Assembly: GCA_030591195.1 (NCBI GenBank)
Contig: JAUVBO010000061.1
Span: forward strand, 1-8,731
Source: Pseudomonadota bacterium
Lineage (GTDB): Bacteria > Myxococcota > Polyangia > GCA-2747355 > JACKDQ01
Direction of reading: 5' to 3'
DNA length: 8,731 bases
In this document: one piece after another, positions 1-5,538 of the stretch
Layout of the letters: the number at the start of each line of letters is the position of its first letter
How positions within the stretch are numbered: position 1 is the first letter of the stretch
Made by a program: the position numbers and the translations under genes
Notes under the pieces: model-generated
Database searches by the model: none
What the model was told of the DNA's origin: nothing
Seen by the model: only the letters and a program-made list of their open reading frames with translations

Positions 1-1
1 G

Positions 2-1489
2 GTGACCCTTGATTTCGCCGGTAGCTACGGCGGCGCGAAAGCGAGGCTGTGGGCCGCCTCGGGCTGGTTCCTGCCCGCCGCGCGCAAGGGCCGGATCGAG
101 GTCAGGGCGGCGCGCTTCAAGCTCGACCGGATCGCCTCGATCCTGCGCACCACGCCGGTGATTCGCCCCGAGCGGACCACCGTCGACGGCCGGTTGACCG
201 CGACCTTCGAGCGTGACGAGGTTTCGCTGGCGGGGGGGCTGGCCTTCTCGGATCTCAACCTGTTTCACCCGCTGCTCGCCCGCACGCCGGTGCTCGACCT
301 CTCGCTGACCACCACGCTCGACGCGCTCTTTGTCCGGTCGACCCGGACGTTGAACCTCGAGCGGTTGCACTTCAGCTTCCGCGGGGTGGAAGCGACGCTC
401 ACCGGCACGGTGGCCCGGGTGGGCAACAAGCCGCTGATCGACCTGCGCCTGGTAGCGCCGCCGGTGCCCTGTCAGCGGGTGCTCGACGCGATCCCGCCCT
501 CGCTGGTGCCACGACTCCAGGGTTTCAAGCTCAAGGGTAAGTTCTCGGTCGACCTCAAGACCCGTATCGACTACCAGGACCTGCGCAAGGTCGACCTCGG
601 TGGATCGCTGGCGATCCGCCGCTGCACCGTATCCGAGGCCCCCCCCGAGGTGAACGCCGAGCGCCTGGACAAGCCCTTCGAGTACCTGATCGAGGTCGAG
701 CCGGGCAAGATGATGACGGTGGTCATCGGGCCCGATAACCCGAACTTCACTCCCTACGAGCGGATCTCCGAGCACGCGATCAACGTCTTCCTCACCACCG
801 AGGACGGCGCCTTCTTTCGCCACCGGGGATTCATCGTCTCCCAGCTGCGGGCGGCGCTGGCGCGCAACCTCAAGCGGGGCGGCTTCCGCCTCGGTGCCTC
901 GACGATCTCGATGCAGATGGTCAAGAACGTGCTGCTGAGCCACGAGAAGACCCTCTCGCGCAAGCTGCAGGAGCTGTTCCTCACCTGGTACCTCGAGCAG
1001 AAGCTGACCAAGCAGCGGATCATGGAGATCTACCTCAACGCGATCGAGTTCGGCCCGGGAATCTTCGGTATCGGTACCGCCGCTCGCCACTACTTCGGCA
1101 AGCCGGCCAGCGAGATCACGCCGATCGAGGCCGCCTTCTTCGGCACCATCCTGCCCAGCCCCAAGCGACGCTACGTCCAATACTGTCACGGTGCGCTGAC
1201 GCCGAAGTGGGACAAGTACGTGCGGCGGGTGATGCGACGGATGTACGAGCGGCTGCGGCTGTCGGACACCGAGTACGAGGAGGCCCAGAAGTCGCAGCTG
1301 GTCTTTGCCCGCGACATGGCGCTCGAGAGCGAAGCGGACTGCAAGGAGCGGGTGAAGAGGATGCTCGAGAGCTGGCACGACGAATACCGCCGCCGGCTGC
1401 GAGCTGCGGTGTTGCGGGCCGCGCCCCACCAGCTCGAGCTCCACCTTCCCCCTGAGACGAAGAAGAAGAAGCGCTCGCGCCGCCGCTAG
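2..1489 (+). CDS. AsmA-like / GT51 peptidoglycan glycosyltransferase (5' partial)
   Basis: This is the C-terminal 495 residues of a larger protein. The frame is open at the window edge, and the GTG at base 2 is probably not the true start. Residues ~1-215 resemble the repetitive beta-rich AsmA-type region of envelope proteins. Residues ~225-425 form a glycosyltransferase-51 domain, which polymerises lipid II into glycan strands outside the inner membrane. Visible GT51 motifs are EDGAFFRHRG (catalytic Glu267), GASTISMQMVKN at 298-309 (the family usually has GGSTITQQ), RKLQE at 320-324 with the second Glu324, and the long YLN...YFGK motif at 344-367. No penicillin-binding transpeptidase domain follows. 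The protein ends in a very basic tail after residue 486, so it is a monofunctional transglycosylase. The GT51 call is sure; the AsmA-like assignment is moderate. The AsmA-plus-GT51 arrangement is one I associate with myxobacteria-like genomes. Confidence 0.88.
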   Translation: MTLDFAGSYGGAKARLWAASGWFLPAARKGRIEVRAARFKLDRIASILRTTPVIRPERTTVDGRLTATFERDEVSLAGGLAFSDLNLFHPLLARTPVLDLSLTTTLDALFVRSTRTLNLERLHFSFRGVEATLTGTVARVGNKPLIDLRLVAPPVPCQRVLDAIPPSLVPRLQGFKLKGKFSVDLKTRIDYQDLRKVDLGGSLAIRRCTVSEAPPEVNAERLDKPFEYLIEVEPGKMMTVVIGPDNPNFTPYERISEHAINVFLTTEDGAFFRHRGFIVSQLRAALARNLKRGGFRLGASTISMQMVKNVLLSHEKTLSRKLQELFLTWYLEQKLTKQRIMEIYLNAIEFGPGIFGIGTAARHYFGKPASEITPIEAAFFGTILPSPKRRYVQYCHGALTPKWDKYVRRVMRRMYERLRLSDTEYEEAQKSQLVFARDMALESEADCKERVKRMLESWHDEYRRRLRAAVLRAAPHQLELHLPPETKKKKRSRRR

Positions 1490-1576
1490 GATCGCTTTCG
1501 TCTTGAGACGATTGATGAGGGTGTACGACCAATTGTCGCGGCGTGGTCGCGGGGCTGGGCAGCGACGGGTCGTATC

Positions 1577-1676
1577 CGTGTCGATACTCGTCCGTGGGCT
1601 GCTTCACTCGCCAGTATCGACCTGATTTCGTGTCGATACTCGTCCGTGGGCTGCTTCACTCGCCAGTATCGACACG
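1577..1676. repeat. 45-bp direct repeat in two copies with inverted-repeat arms
   Basis: An identical 45-base unit occurs at 1577-1621 and 1629-1673, giving a 52-base period with 7 bases between copies. Each copy is bounded by inverted arms. In the second copy CGTGTCGATACT (1629-1640) pairs perfectly over 12 bp with AGTATCGACACG (1665-1676) around a 24-base loop. In the first copy 9 bp pair (1580-1588 with 1613-1621). The right arm of copy 1 can also pair with the left arm of copy 2, so alternative hairpins are possible. No reading frame explains the conservation. It could be a duplicated operator, a small palindromic element, or a recombinase site; the sequence does not decide. Confidence 0.85.
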
Positions 1677-1806
1677 CTGAAGCTGCGGCAGCCGCGGACG
1701 ACTGCTCTGCGAGCGCCCGGCCGCGGCGAGTCTCCAGCTGAGCTACATTTGCTCGTGCACCCGATCGATGGTTGACCGCGATCGGCGAGGATGATCGAAC
1801 GTGGGG

Positions 1807-2029
1807 ATGGCAGACCTATCCATCGATCTGCGAAGGCGAATCGTCGATGCGTAAAGGAGCGGCACGCACGCACAGACAGCTGCGTTGTTCAAGATCGGCG
1901 AGGCGACCGTGAGCCGATTGTTGCGGCGACAGCGTGAGACTGGAGATGTGCTCTACAAGCCGAAAGGGGGATAGGAGCGCGCTCCCCGTCAAGGGGCGTC
2001 CCTCCAAGATCGCGCCGGCTCGGTTCTGA
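1807..2029 (+). pseudogene. IS630-family transposase remnant (N-terminal DNA-binding part)
   Basis: From the ATG at 1807 the translation begins MADLSIDLRRRIVDA and then hits TAA at 1852. Beyond the stop the same frame reads TAALFKIGEATVSRLLRRQR and ETGDVLYKPKGG until TAG at 1972. This is the helix-turn-helix signature at the N-terminus of IS630-type transposases: a DLR..IVDA helix, an A..F.I...TV.R.LRR.RETG recognition helix, then KP.GG. A +1 frame shift at the G run 1966-1970 restores GDRSALPVKGRPSKIAP, typical of the linker that follows, up to TGA at 2027. The catalytic DDE region is absent. Two stops plus a frameshift make this a dead fragment; no terminal inverted repeats or TA duplication were identified. 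Family assignment rests on pattern recognition alone. Confidence 0.68.
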
Positions 2030-2078
2030 CCTGCGCGGAAGCTCGTGAGCAACGAATTTGCTCCCGAGCGCCAAATGT

Positions 2079-3437
2079 ATGACAATACACTACATGTATT
2101 CCAAGGTCAGACTTGCAGTGGCTTGTGTTGTCTTTTCAGCCTTTTGCCTCGCTGCGTCCGCAGCCTTTGGGCAGCGGGCGCTGTCGGCGGGGGCCGACCT
2201 TGGAATGGGCGCGATCGGCGACGTGGCCCACGCCACGGTCGAGAGCGGCGTCGAGGTCCGCGAGGGCGGCCTCACCGTGGGGGTCTTTGGCCGGGTGCGA
2301 CTGCCGATGGCCGGCGACGAGCGCGTGCGGCAGCGGGACTGGGATGAGGCCAGCGACTACGCCCACCTGCTGCGGAGGTTCGACTACCGGCGCCGGTTTG
2401 ACCAGATCAGTGTCCAGTTCCTCGCTGGCGAGCTGCATGGGGTGACGCTCGGTCACGGCACGCTGATCCGGGACTACAGCAACATCGCCGATCCCGACCA
2501 TCCTCACCCGGGCGCGCGGCTCGAGCTGAGCCACCCGCGGTTCGACATCTCGCTGATGGTGGACAACTTCGTCCGGCCGTCGGTGGTCGCTGGTCGGGCG
2601 GCCGTGCGGCCGGTGGCGGCCCTCGAGGCGCTGTCTGCCGCTGCGAGCGTGGTGATCGATCCCCGCGCGCCGCGGCAGGTGGCGCTCGATTCGCAGGCCC
2701 AGCGCCGGGTCGATCGCGCCTACAATCTGGTCACCGACGACGGCGTGCTCGGCCTGGTCGGCGTGGATCTGGAGTATCGGATCGGGCGCCAGGGACAGGG
2801 CACGATCACACCATACGCGGACTTCAACACCGCCCTTTACGACGTCGACGGCCTCGGGGGGGGCCTCGGGGTGCACGCCGGCCTCAGCGGCAAGCTGCCG
2901 CTGAAGTGGCGTCGGCTGAGCCTCAGCGGACAGCTCGAGTACCACTTCAGCTCCGCCGGCTACACGCCGGCCTGGGTCCAGACCTTCCACGACCTCGATC
3001 GCTACCAGGCGAGCCTGGCCTTCGACGACCCGGCCCGCGTCGGCGCCGCGGACCAGGCGACCAAGCTCTCCGCCGCGGCCAACGGCGACGGCGGACACGG
3101 CTTCGTCGCCCAGGTGGCCCTCGAGGCCGGGCGCTTGGTGCGGCTCAAGGTGGGCTTCGGTCGCCAGGGTGGCCCGGACAGCAACCGGCTGTGGTTCCGT
3201 CTCTCCTCGAGCCCGGTGCGGCGGCTGACCCTCGGGTCGTTGCTGGTGATGCGCGGCCTCGGCGAGGGCGGCGCTGGCGCGGGGGTCGCCGCGGTGGCCG
3301 AGGCCCGCGTCCGGCTGACCGACTACCTCTACGCCCTCGGGCAGTACAGCCGGATCTGGGCCCTGGACGATGGATCCCGCTACTACCGGATCCTCCAGTC
3401 CTTCAACCTGGCCATCGGCTCGAGCTGGTCCGGCTAG
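2079..3437 (+). CDS. Putative secreted outer-membrane beta-barrel protein, function unknown
   Basis: The protein has 452 residues from the ATG at 2079. It begins with a Sec-type signal peptide: a basic n-region (YSKVR), a hydrophobic core of about 18 residues rich in A, V, F and C, and a likely cut near AFG|QR around residue 31. The mature part has many alternating hydrophobic/polar strands ending in aromatic residues (for example LSLSGQLEYHF, LYALGQYSRIW), separated by Gly/Asp-rich turns. That fits a membrane-embedded barrel. I recognise no enzymatic motif or named family. Start choice is uncertain: TTG 2058, ATG 2079 and ATG 2094 share the frame and none has a good Shine-Dalgarno sequence. 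A weak promoter-like pair (TTGCTC 2058-2063, 17 bp, GACAAT 2081-2086) would make the 2094 start nearly leaderless. It stands alone between an IS remnant and a restriction locus. Confidence 0.7.
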   Translation: MTIHYMYSKVRLAVACVVFSAFCLAASAAFGQRALSAGADLGMGAIGDVAHATVESGVEVREGGLTVGVFGRVRLPMAGDERVRQRDWDEASDYAHLLRRFDYRRRFDQISVQFLAGELHGVTLGHGTLIRDYSNIADPDHPHPGARLELSHPRFDISLMVDNFVRPSVVAGRAAVRPVAALEALSAAASVVIDPRAPRQVALDSQAQRRVDRAYNLVTDDGVLGLVGVDLEYRIGRQGQGTITPYADFNTALYDVDGLGGGLGVHAGLSGKLPLKWRRLSLSGQLEYHFSSAGYTPAWVQTFHDLDRYQASLAFDDPARVGAADQATKLSAAANGDGGHGFVAQVALEAGRLVRLKVGFGRQGGPDSNRLWFRLSSSPVRRLTLGSLLVMRGLGEGGAGAGVAAVAEARVRLTDYLYALGQYSRIWALDDGSRYYRILQSFNLAIGSSWSG

Positions 3438-3603
3438 CTGCTGGCCGCGACCCGCTCACCGGGCACTCGCCTAACCTAAGGTGGCTGAACACCCGGTTGC
3501 TTGCATCCCCGTTGAGCCTGTCTTCTCTTGATGGAATACAATGGCGTCGCCCGGTGCGCATCGCACACCAGGAGCCAAACGCGTCCTAGGATGGATGTGA
3601 GAC

Positions 3604-4140
3604 ATGGCTGGACACAGCTCCTTCGAAAACCTCATCTGGCAGATCGCCGACCTGCTTCGCGGACCGTATCGTCCACCGGAGTACCATCGCGTGATCCTGG
3701 CGATGACGGTTCTGCGGCGCTTCGACAGCGTGCTCGTGCCGACCAAGACGAAAGTTCTCGCTGAGTACAAGAGGCGCAAGAGCAGCAAGCTCAACGACGA
3801 CGCCCTCGATCGGCTCCTCAACCGGGCCGCGGGGCAGCGGTTTCACAACCACTCTGCGCTCGATTTCACCAAGCTCAAGGGTTTCGAGCCGGACACGAGC
3901 CTGCGCGATTTCGAGAACGTGCCCCTCAAGCTGGACGTCGACGAGTACTTCGAAGCGGAGGTCAAGCCTCACGTCCCCGATGCCTGGATGGACCGGGACA
4001 AGGACCGCGTTGGCTATGAGATCAACTTTAACCGCTACTTCTACGTCTACACCCCGCCGCGACCTCTCGTGGAGATCGACGCCGACCTGAAGCGCGCCGA
4101 GGACGAGATCCTGCGGCTGCTGCGTGAGGTGACGACGTGA
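3604..4140 (+). CDS. hsdM: HsdM remnant: type I methyltransferase subunit with the catalytic core deleted
   Basis: This 178-residue open frame joins the two ends of a type I modification subunit. Residues 1-~90 are the HsdM N-terminal helical domain (FENLIWQIADLLRGPYRPPE, VILAMTVLRRFDSVL, and FHNHSALDFTKL). Residues ~98-178 are the HsdM C-terminus (SLRDFENVPLK, DEYFEAEVKPHVPDAW, VGYEINFNRYFY, PPRPLVEIDADL). About 300 residues normally lie between them, carrying the SAM-binding F.G.G-type motif and the NPPF/NPPY catalytic motif. Both motifs are missing, so it cannot methylate DNA. The join falls near residues 90-98 (about 3871-3897) and keeps the frame, which suggests a single in-frame deletion. 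Full-length HsdM is usually about 500 residues. Its stop overlaps the next start (GTGA at 4137-4140). It might still be translated as a small helical protein, but no function is evident. Confidence 0.85.
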   Translation: MAGHSSFENLIWQIADLLRGPYRPPEYHRVILAMTVLRRFDSVLVPTKTKVLAEYKRRKSSKLNDDALDRLLNRAAGQRFHNHSALDFTKLKGFEPDTSLRDFENVPLKLDVDEYFEAEVKPHVPDAWMDRDKDRVGYEINFNRYFYVYTPPRPLVEIDADLKRAEDEILRLLREVTT

Positions 4141-5267
4141 GTACGCCCGCCACCTTTGAGCAGCTCATTGGCTCCATCGAGGCCACCAATCGCCAGCTAA
4201 TGCGACGGGCGAAGCTGGCGGTGAATACCAGCCTGACTCTGCGGAACTGGCTGATCGGCTGTTACATCGAGGAGTATCAGCTCCACGGGGCAGACCGGGC
4301 GGAGTACGGCGAAGGGTTGCTTCCGAAGCTGTCGGCAGCACTCAGCAGTCTGGAGGTAAACGCTGTAGGACGGCGACAACTTTACAACTATTTGTCTTTC
4401 TATAGGACCTACCCGGAGATTGTGCGGTCACTGTCGGCACAATCTTTGAGTGTGCCACCAGCAGCCCGTGCACTGGTTGAGAAAGTGCACACAGTGTCGG
4501 CACAATCCACCCCTGGAATTATGGCAACGCTGCCACCGCGATCAACGGAGGTTGCCGATCAGGTCATTGCGAGGCTCTCATATAGCCACTTCAAGGAACT
4601 GGTCGCGCTCGACGCTCCCAAGAAGCGTCGTTTCTACGAGGACCGTTGCATCGAGGCGGTCTGGAGCGTTCGCGAGCTGAAGCGCCAGATCGCAAGCCTC
4701 CTCTATGAGCGCACGGCGTTTTCGAAGGACAAGGCGGCGCTCGAGGCCCAGACTGAGGCAGCCGCCGAGCTGGAGCCCACGGCTCTCGCCATCCGAGATC
4801 CCTACGTTTTCGAGTTCCTGGGCCTCAAGCCCGCCGAGGTGATGGGCGAGTCTGACCTTGAGGACGCCCTGCTCGACAAGCTCCAGAGCTTTCTGCTGGA
4901 GCTGGGCCACGGATTCTGCTTCGAAGCCCGCCAGAAGCGCATCCTCATCGGCGAGACCTACAACTTCGTGGACCTGATCTTCTACCACCGGATCTTGAAG
5001 TGTCATGTGCTTGTCGAGCTGAAGGTGGGGGCCTTCACTCACGAGCACATCGGCCAGCTCAACACCTACGTCAGCTGGTACGCCGACAACGAGATGATCG
5101 AGGGCGACGGTCCGCCGATTGGCCTCCTGCTCTGCACCGAGAAGGACCAGACGGTGGTCAAGTACGCGCTGGCGGGGATGAGCAATCGGCTGTTCGTTTC
5201 GAAGTACCGCGTGGCACTGCCGACTGAGGAGGAGATCGCCGGGGCGATCGGCGAGGTGTTGCCGTGA
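4137..5267 (+). CDS. yhcG: YhcG-type PDDEXK nuclease domain protein (DUF1016 family)
   Basis: The protein has 376 residues from a GTG start at 4137. The start is supported by the GAGGTGA ribosome site at 4126-4132 and the GTGA overlap with the hsdM remnant. Residues ~5-190 are the helical N-terminal DUF1016_N region (LRNWLIGCYIEEYQ, GRRQLYNYLSFYR, LSYSHFKELVALD, WSVRELKRQIASLLYERT). Residues ~220-376 are a PD-(D/E)XK-like nuclease fold of the YhcG_C type. Candidate catalytic residues are Asp279 in NFVDLIFYHR and Glu294/Lys296 in VLVELKVG, with the supporting Gln307 in IGQLNTY. Length and motifs look complete. Members are often found inside type I restriction loci, as here between hsdM and hsdS, but their substrate is not settled. 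A 13-bp identical stretch (4432-4444 and 4495-4507) repeats the codons for VSAQS/LSAQS. The central part is visibly more AT-rich than its neighbours, which suggests a transferred gene. Confidence 0.87.
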   Translation: MSTPATFEQLIGSIEATNRQLMRRAKLAVNTSLTLRNWLIGCYIEEYQLHGADRAEYGEGLLPKLSAALSSLEVNAVGRRQLYNYLSFYRTYPEIVRSLSAQSLSVPPAARALVEKVHTVSAQSTPGIMATLPPRSTEVADQVIARLSYSHFKELVALDAPKKRRFYEDRCIEAVWSVRELKRQIASLLYERTAFSKDKAALEAQTEAAAELEPTALAIRDPYVFEFLGLKPAEVMGESDLEDALLDKLQSFLLELGHGFCFEARQKRILIGETYNFVDLIFYHRILKCHVLVELKVGAFTHEHIGQLNTYVSWYADNEMIEGDGPPIGLLLCTEKDQTVVKYALAGMSNRLFVSKYRVALPTEEEIAGAIGEVLP

Positions 5268-5400
5268 CTTCACCGCGACCTCTTGTGGAGATGCGCTACT
5301 CGGGGATCCCGTGGATCGGGAAAATCCCAGTCCATTGGGAACTGACCAGGTTGAAGTTCCTTCTCGGTGGTATCGAGCACGAGAAGAGAGAAGGAAGAGG
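5264..5400 (+). pseudogene. hsdS: HsdS remnant: first ~35 codons of a type I specificity subunit
   Basis: A GTG start at 5264 overlaps the yhcG stop (GTGA) and follows GAGGTG at 5253-5258. The translation MTSPRPLVEMRYSGIPWIGK, then IPVHWELTRLKFLL, is the hallmark N-terminus of type I specificity subunits (the YSGIPWIG.IP.HWE motif). Similarity stops around residue 35-45 (about 5370-5400). The frame stays open to 5641, but the rest is unrelated sequence lying over the leader and start of mukF. Both target-recognition domains and the conserved coiled-coil spacers (normally ~400 residues in total) are missing. No hsdR gene is seen, so the restriction system is not functional from this locus. Confidence 0.82.
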
Positions 5401-5454
5401 TCGCCTTGGCGGCATGATCCAACGTGTCCACTTTTGCGGGGCAACTCCAGGGCT

Positions 5455-5481
5455 CAGTTGTCTCCATTTTGGAAACAACTG
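5455..5481. other. Strong imperfect hairpin in the hsdS-mukF joint
   Basis: CAGTTGTCTCC (5455-5465) pairs with GGAAACAACTG (5471-5481) around the loop ATTTT. The stem has 11 positions with one C-A mismatch (5462/5474). It lies between the end of hsdS similarity and mukF, in the 5401-5538 stretch where I see no gene. No T-run follows, so it is not a textbook intrinsic terminator on either strand. It could slow read-through from the upstream operon, be an operator, or be debris from an element end. Confidence 0.55.
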
Positions 5482-5523
5482 CCGCAGACGGCCAGCAGGA
5501 GCCAACGACCATCCGTCCCGGGA

Positions 5524-5533
5524 GGGGGGGGGG
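5524..5533 (+). promoter_or_regulatory. Ten-G homopolymer in the mukF leader
   Basis: A run of ten G ends 5 bases before the mukF ATG at 5539 and is preceded by GGGA (5520-5523), so it overlaps the expected ribosome-binding position. Runs of this length are prone to replication slippage, and a length change would alter the spacing between the GGGAGG-like site and the start. The upstream hsdS frame is open through this point; adding one G would put it in the mukF frame. Whether the tract varies in nature, or its length is even read correctly here, cannot be told from one sequence. Confidence 0.5.
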
Positions 5534-5538
5534 CGCCG

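Noticed and set aside
1577..1676. CRISPR array
   Set aside because: There are only two repeats with 7 bases between them, far too short for a spacer, and no cas genes.
2094..2160. Lipoprotein signal (LAVAC) in the barrel protein
   Set aside because: The hydrophobic stretch before that Cys is too short; the core continues past it to an ordinary signal-peptidase-I-like site.
2136..3098. 320-codon open frame on the - strand
   Set aside because: It is antisense to the barrel gene, its product is low-complexity (many H, R, V, G), and it has no recognisable domain; the + strand frame has a clear signal peptide.
3512..3542. Promoter for the hsdM-yhcG operon (TTGAGC and TACAAT)
   Set aside because: The spacing is 19 bp and the match modest; too weak to list as a feature in the 3438-3603 gap.
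3554..3566. Small palindrome GTGCG-CAT-CGCAC before the hsdM remnant
   Set aside because: A 5-bp stem with a 3-base loop is common by chance in GC-rich DNA; there is no T-run or second copy.
4578..5444. 288-codon open frame on the - strand
   Set aside because: It is antisense to yhcG, which has recognised nuclease motifs.
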